A stretch of 64,000 nucleotides of DNA from Neopestalotiopsis rosae (GCA_023078685.1 JALGAS010000004.1:868001-932000); one strand, 5' to 3'; shown: positions 45,243 through 57,500, counted from the stretch's first letter. The notes: generated by a model from the sequence alone, not told the origin. Program-made: numbers and translations.

Positions 45243-46164
45243 TCAATCCGTCTCATTACTCAGACTTACTGAAAAAGGAGAGGGGTGGAAGATCAGAAGT
45301 ATTATTTCCAGCATGGACAATGTGACGTAAAATGTTGCCGAGGATGTGGGGTCCGGAAGAATTACATGAATTTGATGACTTACCTGGTAAATTATAGCCA
45401 ATGCGGATCATTCCATAGGCCTCTATATCATCCGTAGACGTCAGCTCGATCAGTTTAGTACAACGCAAACAGCGGATTGTACTTAGAGCCGCAGTTTTGT
45501 GCTGCGGTAATCTTGCCTCGCTACGTTTTGTAACGTTCAAATCGATGACCTGTGGGCTTGTGAATCTTTCGTTCTGCTCGCGACGGACCTCGTTCGACAC
45601 AGACATGTTTTCTTAGAACCATCGCATGCTCTATGAAGACTATGCCTTAAGTATCCGCTTACGAGAAAGCCCTGCCCCTCTTTGTAATGATCCGCACAAG
45701 CAAGACAAGTGCGCAGTGAGTCTTTGAGTCGAGGGAGGAATGCTCTTGTGGCTACGAGCTCTTCGCCAACCCTAATAGTTTGTGACATTTGCAGGGTTGT
45801 GATCTTGTGTAGAAGCTCCTGTTTGTCTAGAACGTCCAGTATAGACCTCCTAGTCTTATCATCAGCCACAATAAGAGCTCGAAGTGCCCAAGTCTGATCT
45901 TTGGTCTTCCCAATCAGTTTGAGAAACTCCACCCGTTCTTCAGAACTATTTCTCAACCGATCTAAGACGGTCCCAGAAAAGTCCACCGCAAATACCGTCT
46001 CGATTGCTTCCTGCCTGATATTCGTGGGTAACAATTCGAGGCCAGCCAGTCCTGTGGTGCCCCAAGTCCATCTCACGCCGGTCCATCTCGTCCTCAAACG
46101 TGAACGGCATCCTGTCTTCCACCACGTCGAAACCTTCGTCCGTCTGTGGCTGGACTGACCCCAT
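45243..46164 (-). pseudogene. Broken gene for a hypothetical protein with a CX2C motif
   Basis: Three protein-like segments lie in sequence in two frames. The first starts at a real ATG (46164, MGSVQPQTDEGFDVVEDR). Then the frame moves at the GGGG tract 46060-46063, after which LAGLELLPTNIRQEAIETVF continues to about 45665. A likely 51-nt intron (45662-45612) follows, and a third segment (NEVRREQNERFTSPQVIDLN, then CLRCTKLIELTSTDDIEAYG) in the first frame runs to a GTAAGT donor. A second one-base shift near the GGGG tract at 45675-45678 would be needed to join segments two and three. Both proposed shifts sit in G runs, so assembly error and true decay are both possible. The Cys pair lacks its expected partner. 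I do not recognise the family. Confidence 0.35.
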
Positions 46165-46761
46165 CCGCTTGCCAACCTCATTCCTTCATATATAAGCTTG
46201 TTCGCTCTCTCGATATTGGTGCATGCAGTTCGCAGCACTGGACGTCGAACAACAGCCAACATCCGACGTACGACCGTGGCCCGTAACAACACGCTGGGGT
46301 TTTGTAGTGCGCGATAGCACACTGAAAGAATGGGAACCTGGGATGAGAGTGATAATATTAGGGAATTACTGAAGCACCCCTGAGGGGCGGGGAGAACTAG
46401 AGATACATCTTACTTCGCCCACGGAAGGTGTAATACTATCAAGCACCCTCCGCTGCTGCACGCCTGTCATGTGACACTTAACAGATTTGGTAGTAGCGCC
46501 TTGGCGATACTTGGTAGGTATGCAGAAGTTTTGCCACCCACTGTGCCATTGTCATGGGCCTCGATTGGTTTTAGCGCCTCTTTAGTGCCGCCCGACCTCC
46601 TTACAAATCGGCTTCGTGGTCGGTGAAGCTCCTGCATAGCAGACGGTATCGCAGCGGGCCATGTGAGCCGAATTTCCTACATCGCCTAGAGGATATCTTT
46701 CGGCGCTTTCTTCTTATCCATATGACGCTTGGCGAAGACGGCCGAGAGCAGAGCCCAAGCC
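46165..46761. other. Intergenic, no gene seen
   Basis: Probable divergent promoter region between the broken gene and the START-like gene. A further 5' exon of the latter cannot be excluded. Confidence 0.45.
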
Positions 46762-47623
46762 ATGGTCAGCATTATGATTGCTGAGCCGCTTCCGGAGGGG
46801 GCCACACTGGCGGTTGCTCTCCAGCTTCTGCAGAGCCATGACGATCTAATGGATATGGGCGCTCTTACCAAGGAGCGACATCCTATTGATCCGCCGCCTG
46901 AAGCGCAGCCGGAGGAACGGCATCAGGCATGGCTGTGGTACAGCATTACCGAGCAATTCAGGTTACCCAAGGACGTAGGAGTCGGGGAGTTCAGCAGTAA
47001 AGTCGGGTTTCTCAACTTGCCCAATGGCATGATCTCACATGTTCACTCACAGCTGGGTATCGAGGTTCGAGACTATTGGACTATCCAAAAAAGCCAGTCA
47101 GAGTCGAGCAGGGAGCCTCTACTACGGCTGAAAGTTGTGAGCCATCGTTTGACTGGAACAGCTTGAGTGCTTTGAACTGACGTCTGTCTAGGAAAGCAAA
47201 ATCACATGCAAATTCATCCTCAGGTCCTTTGTTAAAAGGAAAGTGAAGCAGTCTCGGCAGGGATTCATCAAGGCGTTGATTGAGAAGATCCAAACCCACT
47301 GCTCTAGAAAGATCGAAGGGGAAAGCCAATATCATGGTGGGGCCGGGCGTTTATTTCATATCGGTGTTAACCTATCATCCCCAACTTCCGACGATAACAG
47401 TGCATCAACATATACGTCGGAAACAGATATGTTTGAGCTCGAGACGGGATTGCCAGAATTGGACAGCATTCAGTCACCGAAGGAGCTTGATGGTCGCGAG
47501 ATAGAATCCAGCTCGGTGCATCGCGCCACATGTAGATCTTCATCCGGTGCAGAGAAGCACACTCCAGCAGCCCAGGCTGAAATATTGAGAATGGATAGCA
47601 TGGAGAGAAGGACAAGCCGTTAA
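46762..47623 (+). CDS. Hypothetical protein, START/polyketide-cyclase-like (DUF7053-like)
   Basis: Two exons, 46762-47136 and 47192-47623, giving 268 aa. The N-terminal 190 residues have the pattern PLPEGATLAVALQLLQSHDDLMDM, then a central beta-rich block (FSSKVGFLNLPNGMISHVHSQLG) and a C-terminal helix, similar to a fungal lipid-binding-like family I know as DUF7053. This match is from memory of pattern and is moderate. The C-terminal 80 residues are Ser/Glu-rich and disordered. The intron begins GTGAGC and ends TCTAG, 55 nt, in phase 0. The open frame reaches 46729 only with a TTG. Between the START-like gene and the next gene lies an AT-rich segment. Confidence 0.5.
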
Positions 47624-47639
47624 ACAATTCCTAGCCGAT

Positions 47640-47935
47640 TGACCTTTTTCCAGATAATAATAATATAATTATTAGCTTTAATAGATAGAATTAAAATTAA
47701 CGTAATTCACAAGTGAGCTGGATTTATAAGTAAGCTAAACACGCTAATTAGCAAAGTATTAAAAGAATTTTTTAATTTATAATTTTTCGAATTCTTAATG
47801 GATTTTAATAGATAGATGGTCTCGATTTATCCTTGTGATTCAAACTGTAAAAAAAAATAAAAAAAAATTTTGATCTTAATATTCGACGCGCGATAATTAT
47901 TTATATAATCTTTCTCTTACTACTCACACAAATCC
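47640..47935. repeat. AT-rich segment, possible decayed repeat
   Basis: About 300 bases are very AT-rich with poly-A/T runs and no coding frame, sharply different from both flanks. The 12-mer TTTAATAGATAG occurs twice (47677-47688 and 47804-47815). This looks like an old, mutation-saturated repeat relic; no terminal repeats or target duplication are visible. Confidence 0.4.
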
Positions 47936-47936
47936 A

Positions 47937-49357
47937 TTAAAGTGCGTCCGCGAGAATATACTGTAGCTTCTGCAATATATTTACTCGCGGCGGCCAATCA
48001 TCTAGGGCGATGTGTTTTGATTCAGCAAGATGAATACACAAAATGCCTTCGGCCATGGCAGGCTTCATGTCTCGGTCCTCGTTGTCACCCACGTAGGCGA
48101 TTTGGTCTGGTAAGATGCTCAGATGCTTCAATACCCGGTGGAATAATCCATCAATTTTGGTCACACCGAAATGATTAGTTGTAGCCAGAAAGTCAGTGTA
48201 ACCCTCAATGCCAAGGTCCTTAACAGCTCTCTCTTGGGCATCTTGTGGGCCCTCTGTCATGATCACAATCTTCTTACGCATCCCTTTGATAGTCGATAAG
48301 AGGCCAATCGAGCCACATTTCAATTCTAGCGATGCCTTGAGAGTGGACTCGTAGGTATCGAGAAGTTCTGCCAAGAAAGAACTATCCTGTGCAAGCGAAA
48401 ACTTGGCTAGAAGTGATGCGAATCGCTCCCTCCGATAGTCAAATGAAGTCTTCCATCCGACAAAGCATTCGCAGTCTTTTTCTTGAGAATGTGAGTGTAT
48501 TCCTCCCCCATTACAGGCAGCGCGATGTCATGCTGCACGGAGATCTTCTCGAGAACCTTGCGCGTCGCTTTGCCCGAGCTGCGCCGAAACTCATGCAAGG
48601 TATCGTCGAGATCGAAGCCAAACCAGGACTTCTCGGTAAGCATAGCGCGCAGTCGCTGAATATCATCCTTCCAGCAATTGAGGTATAGACGGCCAACTTG
48701 TTCCTCGATCACGTCCTTTTCCGCGTTGGACAGGAGGTTATACCACGGCAAGTCAACGTCAGCAAAAGAGGTGGGTGCAGACGCGAGAGCATGTTCGAAC
48801 TTCATCATATTCTCTTCCAAAGGCACATCCCAGTGCGTGCAAACACGGTTGATATTCGCAGCAGAATCCCGGACCAGCTGCTCGTAGACGAGGGACGCGA
48901 CCGGTTGCGAGGTGCCTTGTTGAAGCATGCGAAACATGTTGACGTAGCAGTCGACTAAAGTTTGTGAATTATTCCATTCCGCTTTCTTTCAATTGTCAAA
49001 AACTCGAACGGGGTCACTGATCAGGATCACTGGTTTGAATGCGTCGCAGGCGGCCAGGCTGCAGAACGCGTCGTGGAAGCATTTTGCACTCTGGAGGTTG
49101 TCCCCTCCAAGCTCTTTCCTGCAAACGACGAAGCGCTTACCCGTCTCTTTTGCCTCGGCGAGAAAATTTTGATTTTCCAGATCTTCTAGAGTTGATGTTT
49201 CCGAGTCTGTCCCGCCCGTAAGAATGCATTGGGTCGTGACTTCGCAGACAGTTGATGCAGCAAAGACGCGCTCGACAAGTGTGGAGCCACTATGAGGGCA
49301 GGCAACAATGAGTCGGACCTGCGGAGGATTCTGTGACTGCGACAGCGATGTGGCCAT
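47937..49357 (-). pseudogene. Sulfotransferase-like / HAD hydrolase fusion, disabled by a stop and a frameshift
   Basis: Intronless, equivalent to about 473 codons. The first part is a P-loop sulfotransferase-like protein (LIVACPHSGSTLVERVF, residues about 14-30; then ISDPVRVFD and LVDCYVNMFRMLQQ). The second part is a haloacid-dehalogenase-type hydrolase (FGFDLDDTLHEFRRSS with the DXD nucleophile; IVIMTEGPQDAQ; YVGDNEDRDMKPA). Codon 123 is TGA at 48989-48991, in the same frame as everything before and after it, where related proteins have Trp in a FDSW-type motif. A one-base loss near 48447-48453 shifts the HAD part into another frame; adding one base makes the whole length divisible by three. 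No plausible intron removes the TGA without losing the conserved motif. So it looks like a recent pseudogene unless both are sequence errors. Confidence 0.7.
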
Positions 49358-49641
49358 TTTCAAGGTCCTCGTGATGATGAAATTCCCTCAATTCGAATGG
49401 AGCTTGACAAGAAAAAAGAAGAAGAAAGTAAAGATGAGGCGCGCAGCAGAGATATATTCATTTCCCCCAATTTGTGTCACTGGGGAATTCATTAAGTGCC
49501 TGTTTGGTCACTGACAGGCAGTGATCGCTATCGATAAAGTGGGACACGCGCCTAAGCGACAGCGCTTTCATTTGAATCTTCACCCCAAACAAGTGCCTCC
49601 TCCATCCCCTCCCAACACTACAAGTGGGAAGGCTTCCAGAG

Positions 49642-51054
49642 TTATGAAATGGCCTCAAAGAATTTGATCACATTCTCAGCGTATAATTTAGGATAGCTTT
49701 GCGCCGGGAAATGTCCCCCAAAAGTGTAGCGCTCAAAGTAGACAACATTGTCGGCTGTGCGATCCACCCAAGATCGAGGCTATGCACGCGGTCCCTGGTC
49801 AGTAAATATTCAGATGTCAAAACATGGACACCAACAGATTGGCGAAAAACTCACCGCAAGTGGAAAATCTGCGAGCTCTGGAAATGGACCATTCTCAGAA
49901 CCCCATTGTGTGACGCCTGTTACAACCTCCCACTTGGGAAACGCGCTGCTCTCAGGCTGATGGTCATGCAAGTTAGCAAATGCATAGTACGAAAGCGCAG
50001 CGGCTCGGGTCTACACTGTGGTCAAAGGACTCACTCTTTCCAAAATCTCCAAATAGGTTCGCATAGCCCCGTACGGAGCCTGCAACCAGATCAAGAAGGA
50101 CTCGGTAATTATCTCTTTCTCCGTATAGGGATAGCCATCGCTAGCAACGTATTTGAGATCCCACACCCAGCCGGCAAAGCCAAGAGGACTATCCGTCATG
50201 GCAAGACTCAGCGCCAATGGCTTTTGTGCTTGGATAACGGAGTAGGCGAAGTGATTGGTGGTGAACTCGTTCATGACCTCGATGTACGCGTTCTCTTCAG
50301 GCGTTGTTTGATTGTTTGCATATCGCTCGAGGTCGTCTTCCGTCGGCTGGATTAGCATGAAATCCAAAAAGTGGCCAATGATGCTTTCGGGAACGTCGAC
50401 TACCATCCAGCTCGAGACAAAGTAGCCAATATCAGTGTCGATGACTCCGTACGTCTTATAGCCGAGCTTCTGCATGAGAGCGTCAAAGGCGGTTGCCATT
50501 TCTCTTGGGCCCAGGCCGGGCTCAAGTGGTGCTGGGCTGAATCCAAAGCCGGGAAGATCAGGGGCGACGATGTGAAATCGGTCACCAAGAGGCTCGATAA
50601 TCTTGTCCCATTCAAGGTGGGTCGAAGTCCAGCCATGGAGCATGAGCAGAGGTATCGCACTCTCGTTTGTTGACTTTTGGTGTACGAAATGGAGAGGTAT
50701 GTCTGCCGTATAACTCCGCGAACCCTGAATGGCGATTGCATAGTGGTCACGCCTGTTCAGACTCTCTTCTACCTCTGACCACTTATACTCCTCAGCCCAG
50801 TACTCTGCCAGCGCAATCATGGCCTCGGCAGGAGGGCCCTCGTTAGTCCATTCATCGCTCAAACCATACGTCGGGCGGTAAGTGCTGGCCCGGGCCTGAG
50901 CAAACTGGACTAAATCTGGGTCAACGTGTATATCGAACTTTTCCACCGTCAAGGAGCTGGGAACAGCGAATGGCAAGCTGCTGTTTGACAAGTGACCCTG
51001 CGATCCCAAGATGCCAGACGCTCCAAGGAGCAGCCCAAACAATAGCCTAATCAT
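49642..51054 (-). CDS. Secreted epoxide hydrolase (alpha/beta-hydrolase with EHN domain)
   Basis: Three exons, 51054-50035, 49956-49855, 49779-49642, giving 419 aa. A signal peptide (MIRLLFGLLLGASGILGSQG) predicts export. The N-terminal EHN region ends with IPLHFVHQK; LLMLHGWTSTHLEW holds the HGW oxyanion motif, GVIDTDIGYF the nucleophilic Asp, and YTFGGHFPA the catalytic His. It should open epoxides to diols. The first exon runs in frame into a TAG at 50011-50013, but a 78-nt intron (49957-50034, GTGAGT donor, GCTAAC branch, CATCAG end) removes it and preserves phase, so the gene is probably intact. The second intron (49780-49854) restores PRSWVDRTADNVVYFERY. Its neighbours on both sides carry disabling changes. 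Confidence 0.82.
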
Positions 51055-51403
51055 TTTGCAGACTAAACAGAATTAAATGGAGTAAGAGTTGAGAGTCTAC
51101 GAGAATCTCGTCGTCTTCAGTACCTGATTTTAACTTCGCAAGAATGGTTACTTGATGGAATACAGTATCAGCATTTATACCTACGGCCATATCAAAAGGT
51201 ACATAAGCAAAGCTGGGGTCTTTATTGGTTCATTTCCCTGGCCAGAGCCAAGAGTTATGTCAGATCGAAGGATTCCGCGTCACGACGTAATTGGACACTG
51301 CCCGAATGCGATTTATAAGCTTGCGATTTCATAATTCAGAAAACCCAGATCCCAACTTGTCTATCGAACTCCTACCCTGTCATAACGAAGCCAGTTCCAT
51401 CAT
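51055..51403. other. Intergenic, no gene seen
   Basis: The promoter of the epoxide hydrolase gene and the 3' flank of the DUF3176 gene. Confidence 0.5.
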
Positions 51404-53625
51404 CTAGCTTAGTCGCATCCCACCGGAATCGCAACATAACTGCACAATTACTCCGTCGGTCCGGTTCTGTAAGGAGACATCCGAAAAATGTGTCCGAGAT
51501 AGGCCGTGTTCATTATCACCATGATTTTGTTCCCGGTAGAGAAATAGAAATGGCAAAATGCTGCTATTCCATAACTCTAGCCCCGCTTGCCGCGACATGA
51601 TCAATGTTCCCGCCCAGGACACAACTCCCAGAACCCAAACCATTACTGGTAGACTTATCCAGTGCCAGCGCACCGCAATAAATGTTTCCGTAGTCCACAC
51701 ATGACCTTGAGACATGTTCGAATTGTGATACCCCCCAGTCGCGACGTAGGACGCGTCACGCACCGTCTTGGACATGGCGGCGGCAACATTTTCCATAGCA
51801 CAGGCCAAGTGGTCGTTCTGGGGGCATTCAAACCTCCCATTGTACAAAGCGGTGACGATTTCTCGAGGTGCATAAGTTGGGCTCATGGATAAGTTAGGGA
51901 TCGAAGTGAAGACAGCGAAGGTGCCAGCCCTGAATGTGACCCAGCCATCGAATATTTGGGTAAAGAATGACGATGTCGCATCCATGGCGGTGGTGCTCAC
52001 TAGTCCACTTGGAACCTTGTAAAACATCGCATCAGTTTTCGAGCGAACAGAGGGATCGCCAAATGTCATAATTGACGGGGAAGTTGTGTCGTTATCTGCT
52101 CTGCTGGTGAATTGTTGCGGTGGTGAAAAGCGTATGCCACGTGCGTTGGACAAGTTGGCGCTTATCCAAGAGTCCAATGTTATCTCGTGGTAAACTCCCC
52201 GCGTGACTTTTGCCTGCACTTTCCTCACATAGGGCTCTATAGAACACTCCGTCGCCTCGAAACGAGTGTTCCGGAAAGCATCGACTGTGTCGTTGGACCG
52301 AGTCCAAGCATCACCGGTGGCGATGATGGATTGAATAGAGATTAGGGACATGTTCTTGTACACTAGTGGCATTTTGCTGGCTGAAACCACCATGAGTGTA
52401 GCGTTGAAGCCAAGCCCTATTTTCTTTGACAGCGAGTTTGGATTTGGGTCTGATTCTTCCCCATATGATTGTGTAAAATTCAGCTTAAGACCGTTCGAAA
52501 GATATGCCTGGCATAGTGGGACGCTTGCGTTCAACTCGTCGGTGACGTTGATGCATACGCCTTTTAGTGCAAAGCCGACATCGGAACATAATGATCGGAA
52601 CTCAAGAGTGACGAACGGATCCCATGTGCAATTGCCATTCGGGCATGAGAATTGAGGTGTGCCCCAATATGCTTCTTGGCTTGGATTGAAGATTGAGTTT
52701 TACACGTTTGCCTTCATTGATGGATCGACCTCCATTCCTACGACCAGGGTTAGCTGAGGTGGATTTCGTATGCTTACGCAACCTACCAGCTGAAAAAGGA
52801 AAACCGAGGACATTGTACGAGGTTGAATTGCCCGTAAGTGCAGTCAAGGCAATATCTTCAACTTGCCCCGAATAGTAGTGAATCAAGTTCTGAATGAAGG
52901 GGTCGAATCCCAAAGATGACATCAACGCCAGGCAGCCGAAAGATGCGAAATGTCTGTGTCAAGTTAGCAGAACAATTTTCCAGATTTCTCTCTACATTAA
53001 CACGTCATACTCACTTTCCTCTAAGTTTCAATAGTAACCTGGCACTACCAAGGAACCCTCTACTGGCAGCATCAAAGTCCTCAAGGTCCATAAGCTGCCG
53101 AGGGCGAGCGGCAAACCATACCCAGCTGAGCTGACTCAGTGACTTGGAGGCTGGTATCAATAGACAGCCCTTGGACAATGTACTAAGCCACGAAATCAAA
53201 GAATTGAGAGACAACACCTGCCATAATGGTTGCCTCTTGCCGTCATGTACTCGGAGCAGAACAATTGTAACGAAAAGCGCGCCAGCCGACATGATGATGA
53301 GGAATAAATCAAAAACCCACCAGTTATCAAGGTCTAGTCGTGTGATGTGATGTTCTGGGTGCTTTTGAGTTCCCTCCATATCCATCGAGCCTGCGCTAAC
53401 ACGACCACAAGACTCCGATGCTCGGCCGCGAGGTGGAACACTGATTTGGTGAGCGAGCAAATGCTGCTTCGATGCCTCATAGGTCCGGCTGTCATCGGTA
53501 CGTTTAATCTGCGGTAAAGTCTGGGCGTTGATGTCTGTGATGTGTGTAAGTCGGTCATAGTCAGGTAGGAAATAGTCGACGTTCTCTGCCGCAGCCGTTC
53601 GGAGAGGTTCAGCCGCTACTTGCAT
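51404..53625 (-). pseudogene. DUF3176 membrane protein with an in-frame stop (or unusual splicing)
   Basis: Exons 53625-53015, 52953-52787, 52737-51404 read as 703 codons of a DUF3176 protein: TM segments VFDLFLIIMSAGALFVTIVLL and a later one, the signature LSQLSWVWFAARPRQLMDLED plus FDAASRG, FDPFIQNLIHYY, the Cys pair in FSCPNGNCTWDPF, an N-glycosylated ectodomain, and a C-terminal helix (WISLPVMVWVLGVVSWAG). Codon 272 is TAA (52700-52702) inside a conserved-looking stretch (DPSMKANV, stop, NSIFNPS). Moving the second acceptor to 52674 (112-nt intron) skips the stop in frame at the cost of about 20 conserved residues. Either the gene is disabled or that splice form is used. Function of the family is unknown. 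The TTG frame from 53655 was rejected in favour of ATG 53625. Confidence 0.65.
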
Positions 53626-54544
53626 TGTGAGAGAATAATGATAATTTCGATTCAAAAGACGATTGCCGTTCGGCAGGGCGATGAAGTACGTTTATAAAGA
53701 GCTAATCAAGCCTATGACATTTTGTTGACGGGGTTTCGGTGTACATCAGAACGCTCACGTAAGTGCGGGATAAGGAGTTTGCTATTTATTATCTGCCTAC
53801 CGTCCGTTGAGCCCCGCGAAAGGTATCCTTATTACCCAGACGAGAGTAAATGCATCTCCACGCATGAAAAGTCCCGGCCACTCGTTGAAGCGGCAGTTTA
53901 AGGCAGTCATTGCTAAGAAAAGTAATGAAAGTTGCACAGCTTGACCAGTATGGCGAATAACACTGTTGGTAAATGGTGGGTGTAGTCGAATTTGGTAAGT
54001 GATCAGCTTTGGCCAGCATATATTGATTTCTCTTGAACCAAACGGAGAGCCCGACCATTGCGCCTGTCCACTTTGTTAAAATGGAACTCCCAGCGACAGC
54101 CGCGCCTCTTGTGCTTCGGTCGCAGCGCTACTTCCTCACTCTCGTTGATGGATAAGGCGCAACATCAAGACTTGAAGCTCACTTAACACTTGGCCTCTAG
54201 GAAACGGGAAGAGCAAAATAGGGAAAATTCAGCAATGGCGACTTTTCGCTTTGTGAGAGAGCAATATATTGCATGTATCTGCAACCTAAGGCGGAGGAGA
54301 TGAGATGATTGGACCGTGCCTCATCGGGCGCGCGCGGGGTAGTTGGGGGTTATTTACGTCGTGAACCCTCGCGAGGCTCTGACATTCGCTTTTAACAGTC
54401 TCCATGATGACTTCGATGTGTACTCACTCACATCCACCATCAAATTCCACCTCTCAGGAAGCTATCTGACCTCATTCAGTCCTCTGAAACCCTGCCGGTC
54501 GCTGACGATTTCCACGTGATCGATCTCTCGGCAGGCCGTCCCTC
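53626..54544. promoter_or_regulatory. Divergent promoter region (DUF3176 / NLR)
   Basis: About 0.9 kb without coding features between two divergent starts. A short minus frame at 53789-54058 is unsupported. Confidence 0.45.
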
Positions 54545-57500
54545 ATGAAGCGGCGACGAAGAAGAAGCAGTGACTCAAGTCATGCGGCAGCAACGAGTGC
54601 ACCATTTTCGTCGAGCCTGGATCCGAAGATATACACCGTGGCATGGATCGCTCCCGTCGAAATCGAAGCTCAGGCTGCTCTGCACATGCTAGATAGGCGG
54701 CATCGAGGGAGATTCTCCGTGAGCCGTGGCGATGACTATGTCTTCCATGCGGGAGAGATGGGTGGCCATAATATGGTTATCGCAACTCTGCCAGCGGGCC
54801 AAGAGTACGGAACGGGGTCAGCGGCAGCTTTGGCAAGTCAGCTCAAGAGATTCTTCCCCAATCTTTGGTTCGGACTCCTCGTTGGTGTTGCTGCTGGACT
54901 GCCTGACCTGTCTTGTCGTCCACCTCGCGATATTCGGCTTGGTGATGTGCTAGTAGGGCTACCTGAGGGTGAAAGTGCTGGACTCATCGCGTATGATTTC
55001 GGCAAAGAAACTGTCAATGGTTTCCAACCCTTGCGATATGGACATGTGCTCGCAGTAACGGAACCGATTGTGAGATCAGCCATTGGAAGCATAAAGATTG
55101 AGGCGCCAAACGAAGCGCCTCTATTCCTACCATTCTTTGAGAGCATCCGAGAAAGGGAACACACGAACGGCAATTTCGGCGACCCAGGGCAGGATCGCGA
55201 TTTGCTGTACATGAATCGAGCTGATGGGACGGAGTCGCCGATTGAACGTGCCCCGCGACCATCATCAAAGCGCACTCGAGTCTGGTATGGACCAATAGGA
55301 TCAGGGGACAAACTCCTGAAAAGCTCACAACAAAGAAACGAGCTCAGGGACAAGTACGGAGTGATAGGGTTAGAAATGGAAGCCGCTGGAGCTGTCAATC
55401 GCATGCCGGTTGGCGTCATCCGAGGCGTGTGTGATTACGGTGACCATCACAAGAACAAAGAGTGGCAACCCTATGCAGCAGCCATGGCGGCAGCCTATGC
55501 CAAAGCAGTTATATACCAAATTCCTCCTGCTGCGGATACGCCTCACTCGCGCTATGAGATATCGCAGTCCGCAAATCAAGGGCCTGTATCAGAAGACCGC
55601 CCTGCATCTAGTGAGTCAGACAAAATTTGGTCTGTCGTGCAAACACTGACACGAATGCAGAAGTCATTCACAAATCGCATCACATTATCTCTTTGCCTCG
55701 CAATCCCCATTTCACTGGCCGATTAGATGTCCTCGGCGAAATTGAACAAAAGTTATTCATCGAACAACATTGCTGCACAATAGCGATAGTAGGCCTCGGC
55801 GGGATCGGAAAGACACAAGTGGCCCTGCACTTTGCGTATCGTATCCAAGAGCTGTATCCCGATTATTCAATTTTCTGGGTTGCAATTCTAAGTGAGAGTA
55901 CCTTTGAACAATCATACGCTGACATTGCCAGTAAAATTGGCTTGCGGAAGATGAGCGACGATTCCAGCAAGCAATCCTATAATGGAGTAGTCACACCAGT
56001 TGGCTTGCAGAAAGAAACGGGAGAAGAAAAAGACATCAAGAAAATCGTTTGCGACTATCTCTGTTCGCGAGCAGCTGGAAAGTGGTTACTGATTTTGGAT
56101 AATGCAGATGACCAGGAGCTTGTTTTTGGATCGCAAAGCAAGTCTGGCATAATTGATTATTTGCCCAAAAGCGAAAGTGGACGAATCCTTATGACCACTA
56201 GATCCAGAGACGTGGCAACAGACTTTGCACAACCTAACGTTATCACTCTCAATGAGATGACCACAAAGGATTCCATCAATCTCTTTGCTAAATCTTTGAT
56301 CACAAAGGCCGATCTTCGAGGCGACACGCTTGTGACAGACCTCCTTGGTGATCTTGCGTACTTGCCACTGGCCATCACGCAAGCAGCTGCTTACCTCAAT
56401 CGGACACAAATCCCGCTTCAGAGATACTTGAATCTCTTGAGAGGTACAGAGAGTGACACGATCACATTGCTCAGTCGGGAGTCTAGAGACAACAACCGGT
56501 ACACCGACTCTCGCAATGCAGTCGCTACTACGTGGCTGATTTCGTTTGATCAAGTCCAGAGGTCGAATAAGAATTCCGTCAATCTGTTATACTTCATATC
56601 CTGCATCGAACCAAAGGCCATCCCTCAATGGATATTTCCTAAGCCCCAAACCATGGAAACGGAGGAAGCTATTGCAGTGCTTTGTGGCTATTCATTTTTG
56701 ACAAGGCGAGGATCCAGCGATATCTTCGACATGCACAGCCTTGTGCATAGAGCAGTCCAAATGTGGAGAAACGAGCACTACCATGCAGAGCAAGCCATCT
56801 CCCAGACCATATCTCATTTTTCAGATATACTCACGGGCAACTTGTGGTCAATGCGAAATACGTGGATACAATACTTGCCACATGCACTTTGTGCTCTGCA
56901 CGGAAGCCATGAGTGCAATATTGAAGCTAAATACTTTCTTTTCTTCAAGGTTGGACAGTGTCTAACCTTAGATGGTCGGCTCAGAGAGGCAATTGAGTGC
57001 CTCAAAGAAGCATGCGACTGGGCTACAGGGCCTCTAAACAAGAACACCGAGCTTCGATACGCTTATCAATCCGAACTCGCTTGGGCGTATACGCTCTCAG
57101 AACGTCCCGAACTGGCCATTGCTATGATAGAGCCGGTCTTACAATCAACGAGGCCAACGGAGGGTTATACAGGCTTGGGCGAGTTGAGGTTGCGATTCCA
57201 ACCTTCAGCGGCATATATTTCCAAGTCGCATACCAAAAAGGCTATCAGTATATTGGAATCTATGATCGAGGCTAGGAAGGGGGATAATCTCGATGAAGAA
57301 CTTCATGGCCCGCTTAGGCTTGAGGCGGAACTCGCGAGAGCTTACACTATGGACGGACAAATGCAAAAGGCAATTGAGCTGTTCGAGTTCGTGGTGGAAA
57401 CTCTAGAGCGAATGCTGGGAAAGACACATCCTCGTGTGCTGGTGTCACGCAACAACCTGGGCTTGGCTTATTTGAACGCCGGCAAAACACAAAAAGCGGT

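Noticed and set aside
50011..50013. In-frame TAG in the epoxide hydrolase, first read as a nonsense mutation
   Set aside because: A 78-nt intron (49957-50034) with GTGAGT donor, GCTAAC branch and CATCAG acceptor removes it in phase and the remaining protein fits the family.
49642..53625. RIP as cause of the stops in the damaged genes
   Set aside because: The TGA in the fusion gene is not in the preferred CpA context and the other lesions are indels; the flanking exons are not AT-skewed.
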